Positions 32,101 through 47,100 are shown, counted from the stretch's first letter. The stretch is DNA of 64,000 nt from Colius striatus (GCF_028858725.1 NC_084763.1:58179152-58243151); one strand, 5' to 3'. Notes: generated from the letters alone by a model not told the origin. Numbers and translations: made by a program.

Positions 32101-35100
32101 AGCTGCCAAGAGAAAAGCCACCGTGGGGCGGGGGAAGATGAGCAGGCCAGGCCCCTGCAGAGGGGTTCGCTGAGCTCCCACCCTCACTCTCCAGTCGGCC
32201 GTTTTGTCTCCTCTTTGCCCATCGGTTTGTGCCCACCCGTGTCAGTTTGTGCCCACCCGCGTCAGTTTGTGCCCACCCGTGTCAGTTTGTGCCCACCCGT
32301 GTCTCCTGCCAGCCCAAAGCCGCACGGCCAGACACCTGAGGCTGTGCTCAGTCCCTGCACGTGTGTACCCAAGCAACAACTGCCCCAGCTCGGTCTTTGC
32401 CATTTAAAGAGTGAAAATCACCTCCTCCATCCTTCCCCAATAGCAGAGGAGGCAGAAACAAGGCAAACCCCCATGACACAGAAGAATTTGGGCTGGAAAA
32501 GCCCTTGAAGCTGCTGCAGTCCCAGCCCTGCCCTCACCCTGCCACAGCCACCACTGACCCACAGCACCTCAGCCCCACGGCTTTGAGATCCTTCCAGGGC
32601 TGAGCACTGCCCCAGCTCCCTGGGCAGCCTGGCACAGGGGCTGACACCCCTCTCAGGGAAACAGTTCTGCCTCAGCTCCAGCCTCAGCCTCCCCTGGGGC
32701 AACGTGAGCCTGTTGCCTCTTGTCCTGTCCCTTGCTATATGGGATCAGAGACTGAATCCCACCTCAGCCTCCTCTTCTCCAGGCTCAACACCCCCATTCC
32801 CTCAGCCCCTCCCCATCCCCTTGTGCTCCAGCCCCTTCCCCAGCTCTGTGCCCGGCTCTGGCCACGCTGCAGCCCCTCAGTGTCCCTGTGGCAGTGAGTG
32901 AGGGGCCCAGCACTGACACAGCCCTGGAGCTGCAGCCTCCCAGAGCCCAGCACTGACACAGCCCTGGAGCTGCAGCCTCCCAGAGCCCAGCACTGACACA
33001 GCCCTGGAGCTGCAGCCTCCCAGAGCCCAGCACAGGGGACAATCCCTGCCCTGCTCCTGCAGGCAGCAGCCAGCAATGCCCCGTGTCCCCGGCCTCTCCC
33101 TACCTCCATGCGGCGAATGTCGATGGACAGCACCGTGGTGAAGAAAAACATCTGGAGGAAGAAGTCAGACACCAGCCCAACCACAGCAAAGAGGCAGAAC
33201 TCCTGCAGACAGGACACAGTGATGAGCCACAGCACGTGCACAGACAATGGCACATCCTTCAGCTTCAGAAGAGAGGGGAAGCTTTACTGACAAATCCTCT
33301 CATTGGTGTTTTGTGACAGCTGAGAGGTCAGCGCTGGAAAAGCCCCTGTGAGAACTCAGGCCTGCAGCTACTCAGATTCACCTTCTGTGTAGCCACAAAA
33401 CATCAAAGGCTCGTAGGAAAACCTGCAGAGGACGTTTTCCCTGCTGCCAAAGCCGTGTCAGAGCAGCCAGAGCGCTCAGCCTCCTGCCCAGGCAGCCTCC
33501 AGCAGCGACAGCTGCCTGCCCTGCACCAAGAAACCTCAGCCTGGATTCCAAACCCCTGCAGAACACAGGCTGCTCAGGAACCAGACCACAGAACCACGGG
33601 GTGGCTGAGGCTGGAGAAGCCCTTCAGGATCTCTGAGTCCACCCGTTCCCCCAGCACTGCCACGGCCACGCCTGGCCCTCAGCACCTCAGCCCCAGGGCT
33701 TTGGGATCCCCCCGGGGACGGGCACTGCCCTGCCTCTCCAGGCTGGCTCTGTCAGTGTATTAAACACACGGGAGCAGGTTCTGATCAGACTTTTGTCTTT
33801 AGCCCCTTCCCCAGTGTCAGGTTTGGGAAGCAGATGGATGAAAGCACAGCATGGGTTCCTCTCCCGGCGAGCCCAGGCTCCACAGAGAGCAGGCTCTGCA
33901 TGGAGGGATGCTGATCCTTACTCTGCTCAGGATTAGAGCCTTCTGAAGCTGCTAGCCCTGGGAATACAAAGTCTTCTTACACTTGGACACTGCACAGCCT
34001 GTGGCAAAACCCAACTGATTTCTGTGGGTGCAGGTTTGGGGTCTGGGTGTGGGAAGTTCAGCCCAAGGCAGCGGGCAGGAGGTGGGAAGCACGGGGTGAG
34101 GGCTCAGCGTGTGCCCTGGCACCAGATCAGGACCAGGAGCTGGGACAGTGTGCCAGGGGAAGAGTGGTCTCTGCCCACCTGTGGTGTGAGGCAAGAGGGT
34201 CTCATCACTGTTCACAGTGACACGGGGTTAAAGGGGCTGCACAGTTCCCATCTGAAGCCAAACTCTCTTTTAGGACAAGGAGAGCCAAGGAAAACACAGA
34301 GAACTCCCTCCTGCTGAATGAGCTGCTTGCTAAGGAGTCACTGAGCAAAACAGGAACCTCTGCAGCCCCTGAGCCTGCAGCAAACACCTCCCTCACTGCC
34401 ATTCCCTCAGCAGCCAGGAGCTGAAGGACCCCAGCACTGCCCTGCTGCCTCTGACAGCCTCGAGCAAAGCCCCTGCCAGATTCACACAGCCCAGCTCTCC
34501 TGCCAGGCTCCTTGGACTCTGCAGCACATTATCTGAACAGTGTCCTTCCCGTTCAGGGATGAAGATAAGGGGCACACAGCAGGCTCTGGCAGAGCAGCCT
34601 TCAGTCTTTAACAGCCAAGATTCCTCCTCTGGAGAAAGCAGGGATCCAAGGACAGGAGGATGCCATGCAGAGAGGGTGGCTGCCATCACACAGCAGCACA
34701 GAACCTCAAGGGCTGGAAGGGACCTGCAAAGCTCACCCAGTGCAGCCCCTGCCAGAGCAGCAGCACCTAGAGCTGGGCACACAGGGACTCATCCAGCTGG
34801 GTTGGGATGTCTCAGAGACTCCACAGCCCATCTGGGCAGCCCCTGCCAGGGCTCCCTCACCTCAACAGGGAAGGAATGCTGCAGTCAGCAGGAGTACTCT
34901 CACACAGGTAACATGGACATGGGGGCACTTTTGCCCATGGCTCTGCCCTGTCCCTTTTATCAGCCTCCTGTGCTTGCTGTCACCAGGGTGCCCTGTGAGC
35001 TCCTCTGCAGCAGAGTGCAACAGCAAAGGGAACGGTCCCAGCAGTGTCCACACGACTGTCAGGTTTCACTTGGAGATCAAGCACTGCAGCAATGAAACAG

Positions 35101-38100
35101 AGGCCACAAGGTGCTACTAAACCACATGAATGAGCCCAGTTCAGCCCCAAAGGATGCATGCTGCCAGTGTTTGACCTGAGCAACCTCTGCAACTGGCTGC
35201 AAATAACAAAGGAGGCCACAGTAGGTGTCCAGCACTGGCCTGAGCGATTGCACTGTAGCTCCACTCTTCTTGTCCTCATGGGTGTGGAGAGAGAAGCTAA
35301 GGAACAGCAAAGTGCAGCCTGTACTGCTCCACTGCAACCTGCTCTAATCTGCAGCCCCTGCTGTTAAAGCAGGGATAGAGACAAGCCAGCCCTCCTCACA
35401 CAGGCCACACGTGGCCAGTGAGCACTCAGCCAGGGCTCAGAGCAGCCTCCAGCTCTGGAGATGTGGGCTGCTCCTGCCTCTGCTCGCTGCCTCAAACTCC
35501 CAGAGGCAAGAGGCTGCCTCAAACTCCCAGAGGCAAGAGGCTGCCCCCTCCCTGCAGTGTGGCTGCAGAGGCGCTGTGGGCTGGGTGCTGGGGACGTGTC
35601 AGGGCAGCCCTCCTGTTCATGTGGCACAGCAGGAACAAGCCCTGCTTGGTGAAGGATCACATATCAAATGGTGTCAGCTTCCTGATACAACCCAGCAAGT
35701 CCCATCCTGAAAAGGGGACTGTGCAGCAGGGAAAGGAACACACCGAGAGGCAGAAGACCTTGATGCTGTTCTCAGTGCAACACAGACCCACTGACATGAC
35801 CCCTGACAGCCTGTGCCTGTTTGCCCTTGTCCTGTCACCTCATCCTCCTGACACCACCCTTCAGGTATTTGTAAGTGTTGATAAAGGCCCTCCTCAGCCT
35901 TCCCTTCCCCAGGCTGAGCAGCCCCAGGTCCCACAGCCCTTCCTCCTCAGAGGAAATCCAGGTCCACATCCAGGTTCCACATGCAGGTACAGGTGCTGGA
36001 CAGAAGGGAGGGAGGACAGATCCTGAAGGGATCCACAGTGTACAGATGTCTGTACTTCCCACGAGCAGACTCTGGATCCCATCAGGCAGAGAGGGGAGCA
36101 GAGGACTGCACGCTGTACTCCTGCAGTGCCTGCAAGCCCCAACCTCAAACTGATGAGCCCCACTCACCTGGATGGCTGGGACAAGGGTGAAATACCCAAT
36201 CAGGATGATCCCAAGCTCTGTTGCCATATTCTTCATAATGGACCAGCTTTCATTGCTGAGGCCTGGGGAAAGAGCATGCCAGGGGGGCTGAGAGGGGGCT
36301 CGTCACTGCTGGGCACACACAGCACAGCACAGCACAGAGAAACTGGACTTCCCTCCTGTGAAGTGAGGCTCCTCTAGACAACAGGCAGAAAAAGGCACTT
36401 CCAGACTAAAATTCACTCGACCTATCTTGAGTGTCTGAGTCAAAGAACCGGCCTGTGGGCTCCCAGTGTCTTAGTGGGGTTCTCATTAACTCCAGAGGGG
36501 GCTCAGGGCGACTCCCTCAGCTCACAGACGTCTCCTGATGGAAGCAGCACGAGGGTACCACAGGAGCTCAGAGCTGTACATGACCCCTGAGGTTTTCAGT
36601 CCTTTTCTTTTCCCATTTAGGATACAAACCACCTGTATTTCTACAACTGGGCAGATTTTTCTAGGCATCACTCTAGAATCTCTCTCCCCTGATGTTTCGA
36701 AACACCTTCTGTGCCTGCAAACTGTGCTGGTCCGTGGCTTGAGCACATCCAAATCCCTGTGCAGGTACAGGCTGTAGCTACCCTAGAGAAGGGGATTTTG
36801 TCCCAGACTGAGCAGAAGGTGATTTTGTCCCAGTCCTGGCACCTGGGGACTGCATTCAGGGCCCGAGAGGACGAGGTGCTAGACACCTACACCAGGAGGC
36901 ACAGCTCCCCCTCACTAGCACTTCTTAAAACAGAATGCAATGCCCTTTCACACACAGAGTCTTTGCTTCCTGCACAGAGCAGAATCCAGAGCACTCCCCA
37001 CCTCCCAGCCCTTGGTGACCCTCCCTTTGTCCCCCTGAGCTCTCCAGAGCCCGCTGCTGGCCGCGTACCTTGGGCGATGCGCAGCTTCACTTCCAGGTCC
37101 ACGGGCGTCGAGACAACGGACTTGGTGAGAACCAACACGTTCTCCAGGCCAATCACCACAACCAGGTATGGAAAGATCTCTCTAGAGGAAACAGAACCAG
37201 AACTGAGAACTGGATCCTGGTTGTTAGGAAGGGAGGAATGCAGGTTAAGCAGCAAACACACACCCCAGAGTCAAGGTGGGGAAACCCTGCCCTGTGCCCT
37301 TGGCTCTTCTCATCCCGTTTCGCTCCATGACGAGGCCAAGGGTTCTGTCCTTCACCTGCCCTGGGCACACAGCAACGTTTCTGCAAGGCTGCATGGTTTT
37401 CTGGATAATGGCCACTACAAACCACCCCTAAATTATTGTGAATGCTTCCCAGGGCTGGGGCAGTGCCCCTCAGAGAGTCTCTCCAGTATGAGACAAGCTC
37501 TCTCCTAGGACAGAGATCTGGAACTAAAGAGAAGGCACCAGCCGTGAGGGAGGGTGGGTTAGCTGCAAGGGCATGCTCTCAGGGAGTCCTTGCAGGGTCC
37601 TGTCCCTGTGCACAGCCCTGTGAGGCAGGCAGGGAGTCCAGCACCACTTCCAGACAAGCTGCAGCAAGCCTTCAGAAGGTTTACTTCTGTCTGGAAAGAA
37701 AGCTCTTCATTCCCTCAGCAACTCTGTCCTACTTGAAGCTGTGGCTTCCACTGCAGAAGATAATGAACCAACAGTCCCAGCTTACGAGTGTCAACAGTCC
37801 TTGAAGAGTCAGCAGTTTTCATGTTCAATGACCAGCAATTTAAAAGCAATGAGACATGGAGGAACACAACCCTGTGCAGGACAAACACAAGCTCTTCACA
37901 CCCTACAGCTCCAAAACCTCGGCTCACTTGTCCCTGCTCAGAGGAGGCACATGGTCAGACATCCTCGTTACATTCTCCACCATGCAGTAGAAAGCACTGA
38001 GAAGGAGCTTCCAGGAGGAAGAGCAAAGGGAGACTCCACACCACATCCATCCACCAAAATGCTTACACCTCACTGATCACCGTGATGCTGCTCCACAGCA

Positions 38101-41100
38101 CGATCCAGGCCAGAGAGTCAACGGGAACACTGCTAACTCCCGTTGAAAACACATCTCTGACTCCATATATACTTGTGAACAAGACAACCTCTGGTCTAAC
38201 CAGAATGTTTGGGAGACTGAAGAGGTTACCACATCAGTTCACATTTGAAATAGGAGGTTTAGGTCTTTTTTTTCTACAGGCAACAAGGAGCAGTTCATCA
38301 CTTCAGGTTGTGATTCCTCAAAGCCAGCTGAGATGGCAACTCATGGGGCTCTCCCAGGGAACCCCACTTCCAGGGAGCTCCAGGAATTCTCCTCCACTCC
38401 ACTCTTCCTTCTTTCTCAAATCTGCATAAATCCCACCACCTATTTCCACTGGGTTCACAGCAGACTAATGCCTACCTCACCTACCTCACCTACAGCCATT
38501 CGACTTCATCACAAAAGTTGATTGATAAGGTCTTGTTTGCATATTGTAAACAAACACCAATCCCCAAGCAACAGCCTTGATGTTAACACTGGACAAAAAC
38601 CAGCGAGGGGGAAATGCCTATCATCAACACTGGCACCCCTGAAACCAAACAGCCTGCTGCCTGCAAGGCTCTGCTGTAAACAAAGGCTGAAGGTCAGGTC
38701 AAAGTTGAAGCAGCCTGTGCACCCTCAGCTGGCCCCATCCCAGCCTGCTGCCACTGGTGATGGCACACGGTGAGGAACGAATGGGTGACTGCAGGGAAGT
38801 GCCCTGGCACACACTGGGCAATCCTGACATCTGGCTGGAAAACAGAAAGAAAGGCTGAATGAACTCATTAGATCCTGTGGGAGGGATAACTGAGGTAAAG
38901 GTGATAGGACACCTTTGGGTGAGTTGGGCACTGCACTGACCAAAACTGTTGCCCTGGATTCCCTCCATGTATCTGCACCCAAATATTGCCTGCAGGAGAA
39001 GTCTCAGCTCCCAGGGGCTCCTGCCTGGTTTACTGGCACAGCTCACAATGATGTGGCCTTGATCCATAACAAAGGTTCTACAGAGGGATCCAAATGCTCT
39101 GCAGCAGGATCTGGCCAGGCTGGAGCTATGGGCTGAGGGCAATGGGCTGAGGGTGAACACAGCCAAGGGCCAGGCATGGGAACATAAATGATGGGTATTT
39201 CCCTAACCATGCAGGAAAAGGATCAGGAAAACAGATTCTGAACTGAACTTCAATTAATGAGAACTAAACAGTGTGTGGAGCTCGGGGAGGTGAGGTGCCA
39301 GGGGAACAGTGTGTGGAGCTCAGGGAGGTGAGGTGCCAGGGGAACAGTGTGTGGAGCTCAGGGAGGTGAGGTGCCAGGGGAACAGTGTGTGGAGCTCAGG
39401 GAGGTGAGGTGCCAGGGGAACAGTGTGTGGAGCTCAGGGAGGTGAGGTGCCAGGGGAACAGTGTGTGGAGCTCAGGGAGGTGAGGTGCCAGGGGAACAGT
39501 GTGTGGAGCTCAGGGAGGTGAGGTGCCAGGGGAACAGTGTGTGGAGCTCAGGGAGGTGAGGTGCCAGGGGAACAGTGTGTGGCACTCAGGGAGGTGAGGT
39601 GCCAGGGGAACAGTGTGTGGCACTCAGGGAGGTGAGGTGCCAGTCAGAGCTTCAGATTAACTCAAATAAACACACGGTAGTAACAACATGGGAAGCCCCA
39701 AACCCCAACTCTGACCTGCACAGGAACCCCAGTTAAAGGAAGAGCTGACTCTGTGAGTGATGGGTGCAGAGTCACCCAGGGAGGCTCCCAGGCACAAATC
39801 CCACAGGTCAGCTCTGCCACCTTTAAAGACCTTTCTGAATAAAATGTAAGGAACCTCCATCGGGCAGAGAAAAGGTACCAAGCCCTTGTGGATGCTACAA
39901 GTCCCTGCATGAGGAAGGTATGTGAGAGGCTACTTAGCTGCCAGGAAATCCAGTTATGAACAAGACACTGTCCCAACAATTCCTTCATCAGGAGGAAAGA
40001 GTCAACTGCTAAGTAATACAGCTTCTCCACAGAGCCTGGCACCCAGTCGGGTCTGTCTGTGGCTCAGCAGAGAAACACACGGCCCTTGCAGCCCAGGAAA
40101 GCACCTGATGGTACTTTTGCCCAGCAGTGTGTAAGATGATGGGGAAACATACCCTCCATTAAGAGTAGGGGTCAAACCAAAGAGGGTGCACAGCCCCACG
40201 GACATGAGCAGAGAGCTGAGCACCGTCACCACCGCTGCCAGGGCCAGGCCCCATTTGGATTTCACCATGTCAATCTTCCCTGGAAGACACAATGCAAAGC
40301 CTCAGTTACCAAGCAAACCAAAAAGTGACATGCTCACACAAAAACACCAGGAGAGGCTGCTCATCCTGCCTTGCTTCAGGAGGCTGCTGAGCACCCTGTG
40401 ACCCAGAAGGAACGGTAGCTCAGCCTCAGAGCCTGAAGTGCAGCTCCCAGACCCTCCCAGTACACAGCAATGGTGGGACAGAGGATAATGCACAGCTTGC
40501 AGCTCCAGCTACTTCCAGGATGACAAAAGGAACTGACATGTGGCTAGCAAGGTCTAAATCCAACAGCTCAGAACAGGTATTTGACTGTACACTGGAAGAA
40601 ATGTCCTTACTCTGGCATTTGAAGCTGCCCAAGGCAGAAAGCGCCTCAGAGGACACCAGGGGTAATGAGCCCACACTGGCTAAGAGGGACAAACTTCCAG
40701 AAGCCAGAGAAACAGGACTAGAAATTCTCTACATGACAGTCCAGGGTAAAATTTCAGCACCCCCTGTGCTGCTGGAACAGGGAGGAACTGCAGCGGTACA
40801 GATCCACCTGCAGCCAGGGCAAGGGCTGCCGACCGCTCCCACGCCACCGGCTGCCGGCTGTGTGGGTGGTTTGGGTGGCTCCCCACCCCACAAACCTACG
40901 TGTGGAGAAGTAGATGTAAGCGAAGAGGATGATGTATGTGGTGACCAGGGGTATGAGCTCAGCAATGCCGATCTCCTCCTTGAAGTGCACGTGCACGATG
41001 CTCTCCTCCCGCAGCGTGCAGTTGGGGCTGGGGTGCAGCAGCCCCAGGCGGGAGCGCAGGCTGCTCAGGAACCTGGCAGGAGAGGCAAGCAGCAGGGTGT

Positions 41101-44100
41101 CACTTCAGCTGGCCCTGACAACCAGCACACAGTGCCAAGGAGCTCAGGGGCTGCAGCTCAAGCAGGAAGGAGCTCTGTAGCTTCACCCCCATGTACAGAG
41201 CAGGGTTGTCTCCAGGCCTGGCTGCCAGGTCTGTGGCTCAAAGCACACTGGTCACAGCTGTACCGTGGCAATCCTACAGGCCTTGATTTCTCTGAGGAGT
41301 CAAAGATAACTGTTGAAGACTCAGCAAAACTCCTTCAAGCAAGGGCTTGGCATCCCAGGTGTGACCAGAGCACACTGTGGCCTCAAACACTGCCTGCATT
41401 AGCTCATGGGAGGTGCCACCCCGCGGCCCCCGAGGCTGAAGGGCTCTGGCACGGCTGGCACCAGGGCCAGGTTGGGACTGCTGTGCTGCCAGCCCCAAAG
41501 CACACCTTGGGGAATCCTGGGCAGCACCAAGCACTCAGATCCACTCAACCCGAGGGCTCTGCCAGCACTGCCAAAGGGGTTTCACAGCAGGCACCAGCTG
41601 AATTAGTGCTCACTGGAAAGCCAACGGCTCTGTGTACCAGCAGCTGGGTCAAAACAGACCGACTGGGCCTTGGCTGCAGCAGTGACAGCTCCGTGGGCAG
41701 GTGAAGCAATCATCAGAGGAGCTCCCACTGCCAGCCTGGGCATTATACACAGCTCTAGAAAGAGGAACTGAGAACTGACAGTGTTGTATCTCCTTCCACC
41801 ACAGCGAGCTTTGTCCTAAAACCAGCACCTGGCTGCCCACAGCACGCCCAGAGCAGCCCCAAACGCTCCAAAACGTGAGGAGACGGAGAGGGAAGGAAAA
41901 CACAACCATAACCAGGAGTAGGACACCCAGCAAAGCTGCCAGGGCATGAGTAAGGGATCCTTAGCACAGGCTCAAAGGGCCAAAGCCCCTCACCTGGCAT
42001 CGTGGCGCCGCAGGGCCAGCGTGACGCTGTAGGACACCACGCGCCTCCTGTTGTACAGGTTCACGCCGCTGTACTTCCCAGGGAGCCCGAACAGCAGATC
42101 TGCAACAACACAGCAGCAGGGAAAGGTGAGGCCAACAAAACCAGCAGAGAAGGTGGGATATGAGGGGCATTCATGGGGAGCAGTGCTGAGGTGCTGCTGC
42201 TCTTGCAGCAGGTGCTTCCTTGGTGAGGTTCTATCAGTGCACACAAATGCCTGATGCAGAGGAGTAAAGATGGAGAGTCTCCTCTCAGTGGTGCCCAGGG
42301 ACAGGACAAGAGGCAATGGGCATCAATTAAAACACAGGGGATTCCCTTTAAGCCTCCTGGGAGAAGTTATCTGTCCTCACCTTCCTTCCTGAGCAGGCAG
42401 CCTGGAGCAGGTGAGGTCTGCTCTCTAACCCCAGCCTGCAAGCTCCCAACAGCTCGTCACCCGTTTCCAAGCAAAGCTCCATGTGTTGCCACCCCTTGCT
42501 CACACAAAGCACAGCTCCTTACACCCCCAAGGCTGCCCTTCCTCAAGAGCCTGTGCCTGCCCAGAGCATGCCTCCAGCTGCATACACCTCTAACTCCTCC
42601 TGCCTGCTCCCCTGCATTACTGCACAGGCACAGCAAGCGGGCACCCAATTTGTTCTCTCACAGGGTACAAAGAGCCTGTGTTCCAGCTTCTGCCTGTTAC
42701 CCCTTGTCCTGGCACTGGACATCACACAACAAACACTGGCCCCATCCTGACACCCACCACGACTGGGCACAGGGCTCCAGCTGAGGCCTCAGCAGGGCAG
42801 AGCAGAGGGGCAGCACAACCTCCCTGGCCCTGCTGCCCACACTCTGCTGGATGCCCCCAGGCTGCCATTGGCTTCTTGCCCACCAGCCCACACTGCTGCT
42901 CGTGGTTCTCTGCCGCCCACCAGCACTGCCAGGTCCCTCCCCTGGAGCTGCTCTGCAGCAGGTGCCCCCCAGCCTGTGCTGGGGCAGGGGCTTGTTCCTG
43001 CCCAGCTGCAGGACTCTGCCCTTGCCCTGGGTGACCCTCAGCAGGTTCCTCTGGCCCCAGCTCTCGCTGACTGGCAGCTCAGACACTTGTGCATGTCATT
43101 GTGTGATTTGACCCACAGGTGTCAGGAAGCCTTTGCATTGCAAATGACTGTTTAAAAGTCTCTTCATCTTGTGTGCCAAAATGTAGGCTTTAGAAACATG
43201 CCTGATGATGAACACAGCCACTGTCCTCAGCAGTTGCTGGGATGCTGTGGACCTCTATCTCCTTTGTGGATGAGCTCTCAAAGAGGGGCCCCATGGGCTC
43301 CAAACCACAGTGTGCACACACCCAGTGCTCAAAAACCAAACTTTAAACCAATCTGTAGGGTTACAAACTCTCTTGTCAGACATGTCCTATTGTAGGCTTC
43401 CTAGCATCTTCAAAGCTCCTGTAAGACCAAAGGAACAGCATTTCCTCTGGCCTTAGGGACCCACTAAACCCCCCAACCACAGTCAGGGGGGGTTTAATTG
43501 AGAGACAAAAATGCTTGCATGATATTAGGTGTCAGCTCTGCCTATATTCAAGCACCTATCAGTGAATGCACCAGGAGGGGCAGGATGAAGGTTCATTTGT
43601 CTGTGACCATGAGGCACTCTGGGTATGACAGAGGGGAAAAAGATAGGCTACAGCATATGTAGAGTAAGAGGAACAAAAAAGCCTGGGCCAGCTTCCTGCT
43701 ATTTTTATGCTACAGAAAGGAGTCTGGCTGGGGGAATTGTTCACTCTCCACAAACACAGAGCTGAGCTCAAGCACAGACACAGGACGGGACGTGACACAC
43801 GCTTGGCAGCTTTGTTTCGGATCCTGGCTGTAACAAAAAGCCACCCAACTGCTCCCTGGCACTCGAGCCTCTTACCTTTGAGAGTGGCTGATGTCTGTAA
43901 GGTCTTTGGCTCATGCTGGTGGATGGTTTTGATGATATCTGGGTCAGCATTGAATCGCTCCCGGTCGTTCTGCCAGAAGTTGCCTGGAGACAGCAAGAGG
44001 CAGCCGTGTTCGGGGAGCAGGTCCCGCAGCTTCTTCAGGCCAGGCAGGAGATCTGTCACCTGGAGGCAAACTTCCTCCAAGCTTTTGACACCAGAGCTGA

Positions 44101-47100
44101 AAGGCAAACAGGGGTCAGACACTGCTGTGTGTGTGGCAGCTCTCACAGACAAGAGGCAAAGCTGCCAAGGTGAACACCCCCAGGACCCGTGTTCACCACG
44201 GTACTGCTCCCGCTCTCCATCACTCAGGAGCAAGAGCCTTGGGCCACAGACCAGGATGGGTACACAGACTCCAGAAGCCCATTATCATTTCTCTGCAGGC
44301 CATCTGCACACACAGCTTTCACCCACTCCAGGTGCCACAATCTTCAGTTGCACATCTGAGACACCTCCATTCTACAGAGCAACCAACAGCCTCCCTGGGA
44401 TTCCTGCCCTCCTCTGCACTCCTCTCCCCTCCTCCCCCACATGCAATGGGATGCTATACAGAAACCTTTATCAGCCTTCCTGAGGAGGATTGTTTGAGGT
44501 GTACAGAGTGCTCTAAAATGCACAAAGGATCCAGTGGCTGCTACTGTGCAGGAGGTTTTCAGCATCCCTCTGCATCGTAAGGAGAAGAAAATGCCTTACA
44601 GCTTCAGAAAGTCATAGAGGTGGAACTGGTATGAAATGGAACTTCTGTTTGTTCCCAGACTTCAGCACAATTACATCATCCTTATCAACCAGCAACTCAA
44701 CCAAGACTCAACTTGGGCTTACAACAGCGTCTGACCCGTGAAGGCTGAGTGACAAGACCTGCCAGCACTCTACTGAGTGCTGGTCAAAGGAGAACACGTC
44801 CTCAACGTGACACAGGTGGCACAGGAAGGGCACATTTGACAAAGAGACTGGTTTTCTCTGGCTCCAGCAGCTCAGTGTGTGGGCAGCAGGGTGAGGGAGC
44901 TTCTGCTGCCCCTCTGCTCTGCCCTGCTGGGTCAGGTCACCTCTTACCACTGACAAGTGCTCCAGGTTTCAGCAAGCTTGCAGCTGATGAAAATGCAAAT
45001 GACCCTGTCAATGACCTTCAGCTCCTTCTGTCCTTTGGTATAAAATGGTATCTTTTATCAGAGTAAGAAAATCAGCTGCACTTAACTGATACTGACAAAT
45101 GCAAGTGATGAGAAGGAACTTCGTAACCGCCTCTGAGGTCATCTTGGAATTACAGAGTGAGACGTTTCCTGAAATGTCTGAGACTGCCCTCAAAATGGGA
45201 GCCCTGATCCCAAGGCTTAGGTCAAAGTGCCTTTTTCTTCTGCTGGCTAAGTAAGCTGTGTCACTGATTATCAAGGGCAACACCAAGGAGAGATAACGAG
45301 AAGACCACACACGTTCCGGGAGCAAGTTGCTTCTAACTTGTAATTGGCAGCTCTGTGCAGATTACTATCTAAAGCTGCACACACCACAGAGATGAACTGA
45401 GCACAGAGAAAGGATGCCAGTGCCAAGGCTTTGTGAGGTGGGAGGACAGAGCTCCGTGTTGAACAGCACAAACGGCATTGCTAAACAACCATCCCAGAGA
45501 CAGCAGGCAGTGAGCTGGCAAGGAGTGGCTGGGGACAAGCAGAGAGCAAATCAGCAGGCACAGAGGACACTCAAAAATGAAGCAATGAAAGATACTGTCC
45601 AGGAAGCATGAACAAGCAGCAAATCTTCCCTTCCCCTGTGAGTCAGAGCACAAAGAACGGAGAAAGCTCCCAGCTGACAAGCTGGGAGATGATCAAAGAC
45701 TCTCATCTCACCACTTGTCACCCCACTTGACCTGTTCTCAGCATCCTTATTCCCACTGGCTGCAGACAGGTAAGGAGGGAAGCTTTGCTGGCCTGAGAAA
45801 GGAAACCCAGCCCAGAACTTGACCAGAGGTAAAGACTTGGAAGGAAGAGTTATTCAGAAGAAAAGAGAGGCAAGGTAAAGGTGTACAAAATGCATTCCTG
45901 GGTTACAGGCAGAGAATATGCCAAACTCATGCCAGCAGGCTTTCCTTTAAGGTGCCTGACTGTTGGGTGGGGAGTTGGAACACAACAAGTGTACCCAAAA
46001 AGGAAAAACTACTTTGCTGCAAGGGTGAGGGAGCCCTGGCACAGCAGATCTCATCCTCCTGTGCTGCTTGTGCTGCAGCAGCACACAGAAAAGGCTTTAG
46101 TTCCCAGGGAAGACACGGATCAGCACAGAAACTGTGGCACAGTAAAGAACCAGCTTAATGCACCATGGTCACAGAGCTGCTCAAAGGGGAACCAGCAGTG
46201 CTGGGGAAAAACAAGTGGAGTTTCTCTCAGACAGCTCAGAGAACTGGGATTATCATGTGTCTGCATTAATAACTTGGAATGAGATACAGGGACAACTACC
46301 AATGGCCCAGAATGAACACTGTTGATACAGAAAAGGAACGGTGTCTCAGAAATAGATCATGAATGGGTGGAACAAATTTAACCCCCTTTCTCTTAACAGT
46401 ACAAAGCACAAGACCATGCACCTGGGGACTGAAAAGAGTTTCTGCTATAAGGTGAGAGCTCATCAGCTGGAAATGACAGAGAGGGACACCGAGACATCAA
46501 CCAGCCACTTCATGATGCGCACAAGTGACGTGACTGGCCATGAAAAAGGGACCTGTGATCTCAGTTTCCTCTCAGGAAAGGCACCTGCGTGGAAAACAAC
46601 ACATCACTGAGACTTCTCTGACAGCAGCGTCCAGCTTTAGTCTCCTGCATTTGGGACTGAGGCACCACCAGCAGTGCCAAGGACAGAGCCAGGCAGGATG
46701 CCAACCTGCACAGAGCACGCCCAGAGCTTTGCACCTTCAGCTTAACAAACCAGGACTTGGGGTGGGGAGTTCTCCCCCGAAATATGTGGGAGCAGAGGAA
46801 GGCTGGTTCTGTACAAAGACTGTGTCAGGACAAAACCAAGCAGGTATAAACTGGTCCTACACGTAGCTGAAGTGGAAAGTCAGGAGAAGGTTCCTGCCCA
46901 GGTGAAATTCTAGGAGAGCTTCACAATAGGCACAGAGGGGTCAAATGAACTTGTGCTAAGCGAAGCTTGCAGCTCAGGGAGGGATTAAATGACACTGCTG
47001 TAACAGCTACAACCTTGGAGGCCCCTTCCACACCTCTCTGCCTACGACTCTGACTGGAAGGCTCCTGACAGCAGTGACTAAAGGGCAGGCAAGCTGCCCA

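Larger units (their letters stand above)
33104..41072 (-). other. SCAP: SCAP exons 6-10: sterol-sensing domain
   Basis: Residues 246-448 hold the end of lumenal loop 1 and membrane helices 2-6. The SSD is easily recognised by [75 protein letters not shown] and [20 protein letters not shown]. This region senses cholesterol and binds INSIG. Positions where human substitutions cause sterol resistance (Y298, L315, D443) carry the wild-type residue. Confidence 0.93.

Noticed and set aside
40520-41704. A 394-codon open frame on the plus strand
   Set aside because: Antisense to SCAP exon 6 and its introns, low complexity in composition, no domain and no splice support.
43559-44233. A 224-codon minus-strand frame as a longer SCAP exon 4
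   Set aside because: Only 43876-44096 matches the family, with clear AG and GT at its ends; the remainder is intron.
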